From: a bacterium
Lineage (GTDB): Bacteria; Planctomycetota; Planctomycetia; Planctomycetales; Planctomycetaceae
NCBI GenBank assembly: GCA_016125225.1
Contig: WGME01000041.1
Coordinates: forward strand, 1-32,568
Direction: 5' to 3'
Length of the DNA stretch: 32,568 nucleotides
The translations under genes were made by a program, and so were the position numbers. The notes under the pieces were generated by a model. It did no database searches. It worked only from the letters and a program-made list of their open reading frames with translations, and was not told where the DNA came from. Every line of letters starts with the position of its first letter. Position 1 is the stretch's first letter. Positions 8,771 to 18,300 of this stretch are shown piece by piece.

Positions 8771-9919
8771 TTACGTGGTGACAAGTTCGGGAGTCTGAGG
8801 TAACCGAAACCATTCCCGGCAGTTGCCACAGCGCAGCCGCAGGGCCCGACGTCCGTGCCGCTCGCGATTGCATCGGTCACAATGGGGGCAGCGGAAGACC
8901 GGCCGGGGATCATTCCCTACGGGACGGTCCAAGGCGCGGGCGAGCGGTAACTCCGGTTCGGGTTCATCACGGAACCAGTCGTCCACTACCGGCAGGTCGA
9001 GCGGCTCCAAGACCCAATCCGCGACCGGAGGGTCCTCCGCAAGGGGCACCTGGTCGAGCAACCGCGCCAGTTCCGGCGAGAGAGTGGCCGCCATCGCGGC
9101 GGGATCAGCTTCTGTCGGCGGAGCGGCGGGAAGTGGAGCCAACGGGGCTTGCGATTGCAGCACGCTGGTCAAGGCCCGCGCCTGGTGGGGCTGGTACTGT
9201 TCCAACTGGGCGGGGAGGGCCACCCCCCGCAGATCGCCCGGCTGGCGTGACGATCCCTGAAGATTGCCTCCCAGGGCTTGGGCTTCGAGCACTTGGTCAT
9301 GAATGTCATACAGGCGCTGGGTGACAAGCAGGTGTTCCCAGTAGCCTTTGACGAACATGGCCAGGCCACTGGCCACCCAGTAACAGGTGAGCAGGAGATC
9401 GGTCTGCCGGACAAACAGGCCAAGGCCGATCATCAGGGCTGGTTCGCCGTAGCGTTTGATGGTCTCTTCCGACAACCCGCCCGGCACGAGTTTCCAGAGA
9501 GCATTCGGCTGGCCCGAGTAAGTGGAAAGTTGCTGTTCGCCGATGCTGCGGCGCATGTCCATCCCGATGAAGTGCCAGATACACCGGGCGATGAACCACA
9601 GCGTGAAGATGTGGAAGTAAATGGTGCCCCGAGTCCAGGGCAACTGCGACGTCAAAGCGGCGGCGAAGAGTCCCCCGAGTGTGCCGAGCATAAAGCTCGA
9701 CATAAGAAAGGTCAGGACCGCCACCAACACCATCGGCAGGAACAACAGTCCGGCGATGCCCAAGAGCATTGATCCGAACGTCAAATGCCGCTCGCCGAAG
9801 CCACTGCGGAGCAGCACTTCGCCGTACAGGCTGAACATCTTGAGCAGCAGGCTCCAGATCGAGGTGGGCATTGGCCGAGACAAACCGGCGGACGGAGCCG
9901 CGTAGGCGGGGGCGTTCAT
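8771..9919 (-). CDS. Multi-TM conjugation-associated membrane protein with C-terminal zinc ribbon
   Basis: This 382-residue protein has hydrophobic helices at about 50-72, 75-92 and 100-118, plus further hydrophobic helices near 160-195. A long Pro/Ala/Gln/Asp-rich cytoplasmic linker follows (about 230-330), then a C-terminal zinc ribbon with C-P-H-C-x-x-C near 341-347 and C-G-N-C about 20 residues later. Its ATG overlaps the stop of the TraD-like gene by one base (TGATG at 9917-9921), indicating tight translational coupling. The neighbouring ATPase lacks the N-terminal TM anchor typical of coupling proteins, so I infer that this protein supplies the membrane anchor. It may also contact DNA or another partner through the ribbon. 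No named family is assigned. Confidence 0.8.
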   Translation of the reverse strand: MNAPAYAAPSAGLSRPMPTSIWSLLLKMFSLYGEVLLRSGFGERHLTFGSMLLGIAGLLFLPMVLVAVLTFLMSSFMLGTLGGLFAAALTSQLPWTRGTIYFHIFTLWFIARCIWHFIGMDMRRSIGEQQLSTYSGQPNALWKLVPGGLSEETIKRYGEPALMIGLGLFVRQTDLLLTCYWVASGLAMFVKGYWEHLLVTQRLYDIHDQVLEAQALGGNLQGSSRQPGDLRGVALPAQLEQYQPHQARALTSVLQSQAPLAPLPAAPPTEADPAAMAATLSPELARLLDQVPLAEDPPVADWVLEPLDLPVVDDWFRDEPEPELPLARALDRPVGNDPRPVFRCPHCDRCNRERHGRRALRLRCGNCREWFRLPQTPELVTT

Positions 9920-11361
9920 CAGCTAACTCCTTGAGGAAAGAGGACCGGGAGATAGGTCTTGCCGGTCAACGCGAACGTGCGTCCCGGTTGAAAGACGATG
10001 GCCTCCGAACAGAAGTGGGGGGGACCACCCATCTGCAAGCGGGTAAAGGTCTGGGGTGGGACGTCATATTCCAGCGTTTCGTTGACCGAGGCATTGACGG
10101 ACCGGTCGTAGAGATTGCGAAACAGGGCCAGTTGCTCCCCGCTGGGGGCGCTGTTGGCTCCGACGGACGAACGGAACTGCCACGCTTTCGAGATCAGTTC
10201 CGAGGCCCACTCGTTGGAGACGGAGTCCCCATTGGCATGCAGGATTTTGGTATGCAGGTTGGCGATGATGGCTTCGGCGCGTTGTTTACCGGAATCTCCG
10301 CCTCCCAATGCAGACGACAAACCGGGTAAGTTTTGCGTGGCATAGACCGTGCAAACCCGTGAGGATCGCGCTGTCGCTTGGAAGTCCTGGTCCTCCGAGA
10401 CCGCGACACTTTGAAATTCGTCGGCAATCAGGAAGACCGGAGCAGGGAATTGCTGGACATTTCGCCGTTCCATGGCGCGTTGCCAGATCAACTTGAACAT
10501 CGCCTGGCCATATTGGCCCACAGTGCCAAATTCTTTGGTTGGAATGTCGAGGACAATGATCCCTCCATTCAGACACATTTCGGGAATGAATGTGGTGTCG
10601 GTGGCGAACAACTCACGCAACACGCCGCGCAGCAGAATGTCCAAGAGGCCGCTGACGCTCGACACTACGATCGACCTCGTCTTTTCAGCCAGGTAAACAA
10701 ACTCTGAAAAAAAGTAGCGCAGCGAATGCTCGAAATCCTGACGGTCACGGGCGGAGAGCGGCTGCTGTTCGGCGATCGTGACGGCTTTGAAGAAGGCGGA
10801 GTGTTCCTGCCAGCGCTCGGATTCCAGATCGGCGAGGCTGAGGGGGGCGGTCCGCAGGACTTCATGCAAGTGTTGTAGAGTCACCGTGCCATACGCCGCC
10901 CGCACGACATCGATCAGGGCTCTGAAAAGCTGAGCTTTGGCATTGTTCCAATAGCCTTCGTTCTGTCCCCCACTCCCGGTCCGTTCTCCCAATTCCGACA
11001 GCGAGGCGAGCAGCCGATAAAGATTTTCCGTCAGCCCCGCTCCAAGCCCCGGTCGCTGGACCTCATAGTTCAGCAGATTGCAGCGCCACGGGCCTCCGGG
11101 CCGGACGACAATGAGTTGATGTTCACGTCCCACCTGCCGTGCATAACGTCGAATCGTGTCGGCATCGTCTCGCTTGCAGGTGAGGATCAGGCCTCCCATT
11201 CCCGCGAGCAAGAAGGCCATCGTCAGAGCATACAGGCTCCCGGTCGATTTTCCGCAACCGGTGCAGCCGGTGATCAAAGTCCCCTGCATCAATTGGCCGA
11301 GTGTCAGCCCATCGCTGGCCGCCAGTCGGACCAGCGGTAGGTCGTGTCTCAGACTGCTCAT
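9919..11361 (-). CDS. TraD/TrwB-type conjugative coupling ATPase lacking an N-terminal TM anchor
   Basis: This is a 480-residue ATPase of the VirD4/TrwB/TraD superfamily that would deliver the relaxase-DNA complex to a secretion channel. I place the start at the ATG at 11361 because it forms an ATGA overlap with the preceding gene; a longer frame upstream only covers that gene. Walker A is G-C-T-G-C-G-K-S-T at 32-40, Walker B is V-F-L-I-A-D-E at 309-315, and a sensor-like A-T-Q-N-L-P-G-L follows near 341-348. The domain begins almost at the N-terminus, with no TM helices, unlike most coupling proteins. This fits a split arrangement with the multi-TM gene directly downstream. Confidence 0.88.
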   Translation of the reverse strand: MSSLRHDLPLVRLAASDGLTLGQLMQGTLITGCTGCGKSTGSLYALTMAFLLAGMGGLILTCKRDDADTIRRYARQVGREHQLIVVRPGGPWRCNLLNYEVQRPGLGAGLTENLYRLLASLSELGERTGSGGQNEGYWNNAKAQLFRALIDVVRAAYGTVTLQHLHEVLRTAPLSLADLESERWQEHSAFFKAVTIAEQQPLSARDRQDFEHSLRYFFSEFVYLAEKTRSIVVSSVSGLLDILLRGVLRELFATDTTFIPEMCLNGGIIVLDIPTKEFGTVGQYGQAMFKLIWQRAMERRNVQQFPAPVFLIADEFQSVAVSEDQDFQATARSSRVCTVYATQNLPGLSSALGGGDSGKQRAEAIIANLHTKILHANGDSVSNEWASELISKAWQFRSSVGANSAPSGEQLALFRNLYDRSVNASVNETLEYDVPPQTFTRLQMGGPPHFCSEAIVFQPGRTFALTGKTYLPVLFPQGVS

Positions 11362-12830
11362 GGTTGTGGCTCCCCCGTCGGTGCCAGCGGAGCCATAGCG
11401 ACCCACGGATTCAGCGGTCGCAAACGGACGGTGACGTCGCGATTTTGGGGAGAGCGATAACATCCTGAGAGCACGCCGCTGCCGTCGGGAGCCACGGCGA
11501 GTGCCGTGACGTCAGCGTTGTGAACTGAGGCTTGTTCCAGTTCGAGTCCCGTGATCGTGTCGAGGACCGTGATTTTGCCGTCACGGGTTCCGGCGATGAG
11601 TCGCCGCCAGTCCGGCGTTACCGCCAAGGACATGACGTGGCCGGGAAGGCCCACGCTGTGGACCCGCTTCAACGTCTGCAGGTCAAGCAACTGGACTTCC
11701 CAGGGACTGCCGAACTCTCCGGCCGCCGCCAGCAGCAGTACCCCCTCGGCGTATGGCCGAGTCTCGATCAGCCGCACCGGACCCGATAGACCGCGATACG
11801 ATCCGGCGAATTGGCCATCGTGGATGCTCGCCAGCCGGAGTTCGCCGGTCGCGTCGCCCAGGATCACGTAACCTCCATCGGCAGAGCAGTCCACCCGTGT
11901 CACCATTTGACTGGCCGACAGGGTCATGTCGGCACCTGTGGATTGCGGCCGCCATTTCTCGACGGTGCCAGATTCGGTTCCGATGAACACCGCCCCATCG
12001 CGGCTCCATGCCGGTGCCGACAGCTGTCGGCGTTGCGTGTTGATCGACCGAAGAAGCAGTCCAGTCTGCGGATTCAACAGGTTCAGTCCTTCCTGAGCGG
12101 GCGACAAAGTCATCGCCAGGCGTTGCCCTTCCGGCGAGAAGGCGAGCTGATAGTCGTTTCCCGCAGGGAGCGGGATCGGTTCGCCGATCGGCGTTCCCGT
12201 GTGCAGGTTCCATTTGCGGAACTTAGCTCCGCGATTGGTCGCATGAATGGTGAGCGCCGCTTGGCCGTCGGGCGTGAAGGCCACATGGCGCACGCCCGTG
12301 GCGTAGGGACAGTCGAAAGGCAATTCCCGGCGGACCGTGGTGGGAGACGTCCTCAGCGGCGGCAAGAGAGCTTCGAGAGCCACGGCCCCCGTATCCTTGG
12401 CAGGCGGATCGGTAGCCGCTCCCAAGGGGAGTTTCGGTTGGTCTTGTCCTGGGGCCGTCGAGTGTGTTGGTTCGTTAGGGGTCGTGGGTAGAACGATCTG
12501 GTCTGCGACATGAGCCGGAGCCGCTGGGCTGATTGCCGCAACGGGCAACGCTGTGGACGGCAACCAATCGCGGCCGAAGAAGCCCAACACGACGATGACT
12601 CCAATGATCGCCAGGAGATTCGCGCGAATATCCGAATTGCGCAGCCAGGTCATCGAAGCCGAATGTGGGCGATTGGGAATGGGAGTGATCACCTCCGGCG
12701 CATGACTGATGGGCACGCGTGCGACGAGGGGATTGCCACACGTCCCGCATTTGCCGTGTCGTCCGGCGAATTCCGGTTTCACTAGGCCCTGCGCGCCGCA
12801 GACATCACAACTCACAAGCAATGGGCTCAT
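11358..12830 (-). CDS. Zinc-ribbon, single-TM, WD40-like propeller protein heading the conjugation operon
   Basis: This 490-residue protein has an N-terminal zinc ribbon with Cys 8, 11, 28 and 31 in a C-x-x-C pair arrangement, then one TM helix at about 70-87, a Pro/Thr/Ala linker to about 160, and a seven-blade-like WD40 propeller (about 170-480). Blades are marked by repeated V-A-F-T-P-D-G-Q, L-A-F-S-P-E-G-Q, V-D-C-S-A-D-G-G and L-A-V-A-P-D-G-S turns. The short cytoplasmic ribbon and the propeller on the far side of the TM suggest an anchored scaffold. It is the first gene of the operon and its stop overlaps the coupling-ATPase start (ATGA). WD40 scaffolds are common in planctomycetes but unusual in transfer operons. 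It might organise the transfer complex. Confidence 0.8.
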   Translation of the reverse strand: MSPLLVSCDVCGAQGLVKPEFAGRHGKCGTCGNPLVARVPISHAPEVITPIPNRPHSASMTWLRNSDIRANLLAIIGVIVVLGFFGRDWLPSTALPVAAISPAAPAHVADQIVLPTTPNEPTHSTAPGQDQPKLPLGAATDPPAKDTGAVALEALLPPLRTSPTTVRRELPFDCPYATGVRHVAFTPDGQAALTIHATNRGAKFRKWNLHTGTPIGEPIPLPAGNDYQLAFSPEGQRLAMTLSPAQEGLNLLNPQTGLLLRSINTQRRQLSAPAWSRDGAVFIGTESGTVEKWRPQSTGADMTLSASQMVTRVDCSADGGYVILGDATGELRLASIHDGQFAGSYRGLSGPVRLIETRPYAEGVLLLAAAGEFGSPWEVQLLDLQTLKRVHSVGLPGHVMSLAVTPDWRRLIAGTRDGKITVLDTITGLELEQASVHNADVTALAVAPDGSGVLSGCYRSPQNRDVTVRLRPLNPWVAMAPLAPTGEPQP

Positions 12831-12968
12831 GTCATGTGTCCTTCTTCGAATACAGTTTGGAGTCGCTACCTGAAGATCAAGATTCAGACTCAGTCATTTC
12901 GGAGAGATTTGGCTTGTATCCGTTACTCCTTATGGTGATTAGCTAGGCCTGTTTTGGCAGAAACTCGC

Positions 12969-12997
12969 ATCATTCTTCTGTGATTATTAATTGTCAG
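12969..12997 (-). promoter_or_regulatory. Candidate sigma70-type promoter for the conjugation operon
   Basis: On the minus strand CTGACA (12997-12992) is followed after 17 bases by AATGAT (12974-12969). The -35 box and the following ATTAAT resemble the trp/tac promoter start. The -10 box matches only four of six consensus bases, and the first gene starts about 140 bases downstream. This is a sequence match only. Confidence 0.3.
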
Positions 12998-13080
12998 TCC
13001 ATTGCTACTGTCGCGGGGATATTTGCACTAGTGTAGTGTCTCACACGGATATAGAGTCCGATATCCTCGCATACTTGACA

Positions 13081-13113
13081 AAAAAATAGCCGCGATGAAA
13101 TCGCGGCTATTTT
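13081..13113 (-). terminator. Strong intrinsic terminator after the DUF1559 gene
   Basis: A perfect 14-bp stem (13083-13096 against 13100-13113) closes a three-base GAA loop and is followed on the minus strand by a run of T. It starts 22 bases after the stop of the DUF1559 gene, so it should end the kinase/pseudopilin transcript. The A and T runs on both sides make it potentially bidirectional. Confidence 0.9.
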
Positions 13114-13134
13114 GTCGGGAGATGTTTTTGTCTT

Positions 13135-14028
13135 TCACTGACCATAGGATGCTTCTACTTCCCCTCCATTCGGTGTCACAAGTGACCACCACACGTGTGA
13201 AGAGACGCTTGACGAGATGTCGCGCACTGACCCGTCGGCAAATGCAGCTGGAATCCGGTTCGGATGCATCGTTGATGCAAGTGTCGAGTTACATGCGTCC
13301 TTAGGTGGATTCGTAATAAACTTTGAGTCAGCTCCTACAGCCGAAGGATCCCATGGAATTGCGAAGGCCCCATATAACGACCTCGCTTGTGCTCCAAGTG
13401 TGTGGTATGCCCACGCGTTTCCTCCGTCTGGCCAGATAATGTCCTGGCATACTGCTAGTTTTTCCGTGACCAAGATTGTGTTCGATGTACCATCACGCGC
13501 GATGGTGGACAAAGTCTCGCCATTTCCTCTTGAAGTCTTCAAGATCACGCGGTATCCCACTGACGCATCCATGTCAGCAACGATGAGCGCATTAACGGCG
13601 TAGCTTCCTGCCCCCCATGCTACTTGCGCCTGATCCAATACGACACCTGTTCCGTGATCGGATACATCCAGTGGGCACCGATACACGTTGACTTGCTCGT
13701 GATAGACTTCGTTATTGTCTGCATCATAGACCCCACTGATGTTGGCCTTGTGATACAGCGCGGACTGGTCAACATATGGTAACAAAAAGAACCAGAACAC
13801 ACCTTCGGTTCTGCTGTCAGCCATCGTCTCATTTCCTGGTGGCACTCGATTGCGCTCAGCCTCGTAATCCGTCGCGGCCGTAGCGATCTGCCTCAAGTGA
13901 TTCTTGCACTGCATTCGAGAGGCTGCATTCCGACACGCTTGGATCGCTGGAAGAAGTAGGCTGAGAAAAATTCCGACGACTGCACAGACTACAAGCAACT
14001 CAATAACCGTGAACCCCTCACGTCTCAT
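13135..14028 (-). CDS. DUF1559 pseudopilin-like protein with type IV prepilin N-terminus
   Basis: This 297-residue protein belongs to the planctomycete DUF1559 (SBP_bac_10) family. I use the ATG at 14028, giving M-R-R-E-G-F-T-V-I-E-L-L: a short basic leader, the prepilin cleavage site after Gly5 and a hydrophobic N-terminal helix with Glu at the usual +5 position. The A-S-R-M-Q-C-K-N-H-L-R-Q segment after the helix is the family signature, and the C-terminal F-A-D-G-S-V-R motif is the usual ending. Length is typical (250-400). An upstream ATG at 14100 has a better Shine-Dalgarno-like GGAG and would add 24 residues. It probably forms cell-surface or periplasmic fibres. It follows the kinase gene on the same strand. 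Confidence 0.9.
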   Translation of the reverse strand: MRREGFTVIELLVVCAVVGIFLSLLLPAIQACRNAASRMQCKNHLRQIATAATDYEAERNRVPPGNETMADSRTEGVFWFFLLPYVDQSALYHKANISGVYDADNNEVYHEQVNVYRCPLDVSDHGTGVVLDQAQVAWGAGSYAVNALIVADMDASVGYRVILKTSRGNGETLSTIARDGTSNTILVTEKLAVCQDIIWPDGGNAWAYHTLGAQARSLYGAFAIPWDPSAVGADSKFITNPPKDACNSTLASTMHPNRIPAAFADGSVRDISSSVSSHVWWSLVTPNGGEVEASYGQ

Positions 14029-14197
14029 TGCAGTCACGGTTGCACGACTTCGCCCTGAAGTCAGTGCGATCTGCCTAGCGGAGACTACGATAGAAGCCAT
14101 GGCATTACACTCCAATTTGTGCGCGTCGAGGAATTCGGCCGCTATCTGACAGACGATCTCGGGCGAGACTGTAGATACAAGCAAATCAGTACTGGGA

Positions 14198-17100
14198 TCA
14201 TTCACCCAGCCGCCACACCCGCAAGCGGCCATTACGATGCTGAGTCGCGATGGTCGCCAAGTCTGGCGAACATTTGAGTGCAAGTATTGCCCACTCACCG
14301 GAGTTGGAGTCACCGCATGCCCAGTTTAGAAGGCAAGTTTGCCCGCGGCGATCCCATATCCCCAATACACCGTCGTCATAACCCGCTAGAATTGTCTCAC
14401 CGCTCCCGCTCACTGCAACGGAGTTGACCGAGTGGCCATTACTGCGCAACACTGCTTTTGGCGTTGCTATGTGATTCAGCGAAAATAAATGTACGCCATC
14501 ATGAGCAGTCGTCACAAGTTCCTGACTACCTGGCAAGAAGGCGGCGGCAGCATGGGTCGCTGGAGTAGTGCCTTGCTGGAACTGCGTCTCTAGCGTAAGG
14601 ATGTTTCCTACTAGCAAGCTTCCCTTTCCCCGAATGGCAGCAAGTCGATATCCACCTGTTTCAAACGCGAGTTCGACCATATCCGCAATTCTCGCTCCAC
14701 TCTCGCGGCTGGAGAACCCGCCCACATGTTCCTTACCCAAAAGGTCAACGACCTCCACATCATGTTCTGACTCCAAATTTCCTAGAGCGAGCCACCGCCT
14801 GTCATCGGAAAACGCCGCTAGCGGTGGATAGTCAACGCTGTCCGGTATATCCTGACGAGGAACTCTGCATTCGTGTTCCAACACCAACCGGAATCCCAAT
14901 TGCTGGGGCTGCTCCACGCGATACCAGCGAACTGCGGCATTCTTGCTCCCTGAATCTCCAAGATCACATGTAACGACATTGATCGACGGTATTCGTCCAC
15001 CATCCAGCCATCGAACAGCACAGATTTCGCCAAGATCACCATCGGGAATTGCGACGTGGTGGACCTGATCGAAAGGCGAAAACGTGAAGCAGGCGATTCG
15101 CGGTGCTAGTTTGGCGATAACGGATTTTCCTGATTGGGAGATGTAAAACGGGCAGTTGTCTTCACGCCCCAAATCAATGTCGACGTCCGCTGTCGGTGTA
15201 ATTTGTTGGAGAGATGCCAAGACTATGGATTTCCCGGTAGCCCATGCTAGGACATTGTCATCTGAGCTAATGGCGATATCTGTGGGGACTTGCACAGAGC
15301 GGGGTACCTTCCAACGGTCACGTTGCGTCGTGCGGTTGACGACGACCATTGCTCCACCGCGCGAGGAGCCAGCAATCAAATGCTCGCCAGCTGCAACCAG
15401 CCCAATTTGCTCATTTGGGCCCACGGATTGAGTGAGTGGTGCAATTCGCACTTCAGCTAAGGACTCGGCGTCGATCTCCAGGAGTCCGTATCCTTTAGAC
15501 GCCGTGACGACGAAGGTATCACCGTCAGGTAATGCAACTGGACGTGAATTTCCCCCGTACTCAACTCGTCGGCTGAGCGACCGAACGCTCTGAGATACCA
15601 GGTCCCAGCGTACGATCACTTCCGTCGTTGTCATTAGTAGGTATCGTCCTGACGATGAGAAGGTCAGCCCACCAACGAAATCGCCGCTACCCACACGGCG
15701 CTGCCCCTCGGCGATTGGATATTCCGCGAGGATGACAGTCTTTCCTGTTGGGTGGGGGATCGTTTCGAGCGAGACGCGACCCATTGAATCAACCCAGGCA
15801 ACGATGTCACCCGCTGGACTCAACGCGACTGCTGTACAGCCAGCTGCCTTCACGTGAGTGACGACTTTTGATCGCGGCTCGTCTAGTACTACGATGTCGC
15901 CAAGTCGATTTGCGATGCAGAGTCGTCTGGACGCATCAGAGTAGCTCAAGCTTGTAGGTTCTCCGTTTATCGGCAATTGGATACGTCGCAACGGTGCGCG
16001 GGTCTGAACACTCCACGAAATCACGTATCCGTCCTCGGCAGTGGAAAACAATAGCTTTCCATCTTTTGAGAATTGAATCCTCCGTACAAGGCGACTGTGG
16101 CCGTTTAGTTCAATCAGAAGTGAAGAAGCCTGTCGACGTAACCATTGTCGACATGTCTCAGCGGCTTCACTGCTCGCCAACGGCAAGAGCGACGACTCCA
16201 ACTCACTCAGCGAACTCAGATAAACGTCACCTCTTGGCTCATCTGAGAGGATCGCGTCAGCAGCCGCTTCAAAGCTTTGTGAGCAATCTCGGAGCGTTAC
16301 AAGCTGTTTGAGCGTTCTTGACTCCAATGCGATGGCTAGCCTTTGTCCGTGTTGACGCAGCCCCCATACCAGCGCCAAACCCAGTCCGAGTACGAGCAGC
16401 CAAGTTCGTGCACTGCACGACACTACTGAGACAGCTATGCCATCCACCCAGGCCATCTTTGGGCCACTCCCTGCGTGTTGTCGATTCGACGGTGATTGAA
16501 GCCGGCGGTCCATCGAAATACTTCGCAAGTCGTTCGCAAGATCCTTCGCGGACCGATAACGTCGGATCGGATTCTGTGAAGTCAGGGACCGCACGACGCG
16601 GGCCAAGTCCGGAGGGCATGAATAACTCGCTAGGAATGAATTGTTACCTGCCGGAAATGCAGATTGAACGCGAGTTGACAAAGACAGCAGCTTCTGCAAA
16701 GCGCACAATAGGATCGTAAAAGGGCTTACCAACAGCCACCGACAGCTTTCGTGCCGAGCACAAAAGCGTCCCACTATCTGTGAAAGTCTCTGTGTTGCGG
16801 CCCATCGACCGCCAAGTTGAATGTTGCGATAGACGTCCAAATCTGCGGGTCCGACCGAAACTGGATGGCGCTCAGTTGGAACGGTTCCTGGAACATCCTG
16901 ATCAACGAGTCGTGCGAGCGTAATTCCTAGTTGATAGAGATCGATCTCTGTAAGAGCCTCATCACTTGCCGACCTCAGCTCCAGTCCACGATGCCAGGGC
17001 GGCCAACTCGCTTCGGCTTTCGTTGGCGAATCGCACCACAATTCGCCACTAGGCATCGTTCGGACGGCCGCTTTCCCATAGTCCATCAGGAGACAAGTCA

Positions 17101-17593
17101 CTCGCGGATTGCTTCGGACAAGGATGTTGCCTTCCTGAATATCCAAATGCCACATCCGCGAGGAGTGCATTACCTCGAGCCCGTCGGCAATTTCAGCGAT
17201 CGCTTCACAGGCCGTTCGAAAGGCGTTTCTGCCAGCTTCTGGACCAAGCAGCCGCGAACGTCCTTCAGGTCGACTTAGCGGAACGGCGTCGGCGAAGGAC
17301 CATGTGACGTGATAAGGTGGTTGTCCGTTGTCAGAACTTGTGTCACTGTCGATGACCGGTAGAAGCGCTTGATGACGCAGTCTCGCGCCGATCCAAATTT
17401 CTCGTCCAAATGATGCCTGCAGAGCCTGCCTCTCTTCGGCCGACAACGTGCGTTGCATCGGATCCAGCAACTTGATGGCAACTTCAAGGTCGTTCAGTCG
17501 CGGATGAATAGCCTGCAATACGATTCCGTCTGCCCCGGATCCAAGTCCTTTCGTGATGCGATATCCGTCAATCTTTCGGTGCCGTCCGTTCAT
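14198..17593 (-). CDS. Hanks-type Ser/Thr protein kinase fused to a WD40 propeller
   Basis: This protein has about 1131 residues. The kinase lobe spans about 10-360: Gly-rich loop G-L-G-S-G at 16-20, Lys41 in V-A-I-K, a probable helix-C Glu65, catalytic H-L-D at 149-151 instead of HRD, Asn156 and a D-Y-G (171-173) replacing DFG. All key catalytic residues remain, so it is probably active. One TM helix lies at about 396-414 and WD40 repeats run from about 496 to the end, placing the propeller outside the cytoplasm. I prefer the ATG at 17593 (GAGGGG upstream) because the upstream alternative at 17659 would overlap the previous gene by 37 bases. It sits in an ECF-linked cluster, typical of planctomycete signalling, and could relay envelope signals. 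Confidence 0.9.
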   Translation of the reverse strand: MNGRHRKIDGYRITKGLGSGADGIVLQAIHPRLNDLEVAIKLLDPMQRTLSAEERQALQASFGREIWIGARLRHQALLPVIDSDTSSDNGQPPYHVTWSFADAVPLSRPEGRSRLLGPEAGRNAFRTACEAIAEIADGLEVMHSSRMWHLDIQEGNILVRSNPRVTCLLMDYGKAAVRTMPSGELWCDSPTKAEASWPPWHRGLELRSASDEALTEIDLYQLGITLARLVDQDVPGTVPTERHPVSVGPADLDVYRNIQLGGRWAATQRLSQIVGRFCARHESCRWLLVSPFTILLCALQKLLSLSTRVQSAFPAGNNSFLASYSCPPDLARVVRSLTSQNPIRRYRSAKDLANDLRSISMDRRLQSPSNRQHAGSGPKMAWVDGIAVSVVSCSARTWLLVLGLGLALVWGLRQHGQRLAIALESRTLKQLVTLRDCSQSFEAAADAILSDEPRGDVYLSSLSELESSLLPLASSEAAETCRQWLRRQASSLLIELNGHSRLVRRIQFSKDGKLLFSTAEDGYVISWSVQTRAPLRRIQLPINGEPTSLSYSDASRRLCIANRLGDIVVLDEPRSKVVTHVKAAGCTAVALSPAGDIVAWVDSMGRVSLETIPHPTGKTVILAEYPIAEGQRRVGSGDFVGGLTFSSSGRYLLMTTTEVIVRWDLVSQSVRSLSRRVEYGGNSRPVALPDGDTFVVTASKGYGLLEIDAESLAEVRIAPLTQSVGPNEQIGLVAAGEHLIAGSSRGGAMVVVNRTTQRDRWKVPRSVQVPTDIAISSDDNVLAWATGKSIVLASLQQITPTADVDIDLGREDNCPFYISQSGKSVIAKLAPRIACFTFSPFDQVHHVAIPDGDLGEICAVRWLDGGRIPSINVVTCDLGDSGSKNAAVRWYRVEQPQQLGFRLVLEHECRVPRQDIPDSVDYPPLAAFSDDRRWLALGNLESEHDVEVVDLLGKEHVGGFSSRESGARIADMVELAFETGGYRLAAIRGKGSLLVGNILTLETQFQQGTTPATHAAAAFLPGSQELVTTAHDGVHLFSLNHIATPKAVLRSNGHSVNSVAVSGSGETILAGYDDGVLGIWDRRGQTCLLNWACGDSNSGEWAILALKCSPDLATIATQHRNGRLRVWRLGE

Positions 17594-17622
17594 TCGCCCC
17601 TCGTTGCTTGAGACCGCTATTA

Positions 17623-18171
17623 TCATAAGCTTTCCGCGACAGCGGGCCGCGACGAGCACTCGTGCGCGATGTCATCTCCATGAGCATACGCGCTATAGAG
17701 CAACGCCAAAGCGCCATTCAGATGGCTCACAAAATCATCTTCCGTCATCACATGGTTAGACGGATTCTTGTTGTCATTGTATTGTTCCAGACCATCCTTT
17801 AACGCCACCGCACATCCCCGCGCCAGCCGATCCTTAAGAAAACACCGGAAGACCTCGGCTTCCCTAGGATGATGGGCATTGAGAAATTGAAACACCGGAG
17901 AATCAACGGAGAACTCGCCAATAGACGGCGCCTCAATCCAAGCGAGAAACTCGGCGTCAGCAACCAAGTCCTCATCGCTGGGTGCCACGTTGATGACATC
18001 GTCGGAGAGTACATGTGTTGTCGCGAACGCCTCAATCACTTCCGGCGATGTCGACGCCGCCCATCGGAAGAGTGCATTTCGCGATGCACGGGTCCGCTCT
18101 TCATCCAAGCCTTGAAGCGTCGTGATCGCCTTTTGGCCGAGTACAGCGTCGGAAACAGGATCCACATTCAT
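17623..18171 (-). CDS. Unknown acidic helical protein in the ECF-kinase cluster
   Basis: This 182-residue acidic protein has an ATG at 18171 preceded by AAGGAG at a good distance. It is mostly helical, without signal peptide, TM helix or cysteine-rich motif, and rich in Asp, Glu, Ala and Phe. It lies 129 bases after the ECF sigma gene and 29 bases before the kinase gene, so the three are probably one transcript. By position it could be a regulator of the sigma factor or a kinase partner, but no anti-sigma zinc motif is visible. Family not recognised. Confidence 0.7.
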   Translation of the reverse strand: MNVDPVSDAVLGQKAITTLQGLDEERTRASRNALFRWAASTSPEVIEAFATTHVLSDDVINVAPSDEDLVADAEFLAWIEAPSIGEFSVDSPVFQFLNAHHPREAEVFRCFLKDRLARGCAVALKDGLEQYNDNKNPSNHVMTEDDFVSHLNGALALLYSAYAHGDDIAHECSSRPAVAESL

Positions 18172-18300
18172 CTAATCAACTCCTTGCCGTCAGGGGCACT
18201 TCACGGACTCTGAAGGTCGTCGAATGGCGATTTCCTATCTCTCCGAAAGAACAACGATCGGATGAATCGCAGATGACTTCGCCGGCTGCTGCCGACCAAT

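Larger units (their letters stand above)
12831..13134. other. 304-base intergenic region between the conjugation operon and the DUF1559 gene
   Basis: No credible gene is seen. The region is more AT-rich than its surroundings. It holds the strong hairpin terminator at 13083-13113 and the candidate promoter at 12969-12997. A short dyad near 13047-13066 (GGATAT and ATATCC arms) is present but weak. Confidence 0.6.
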
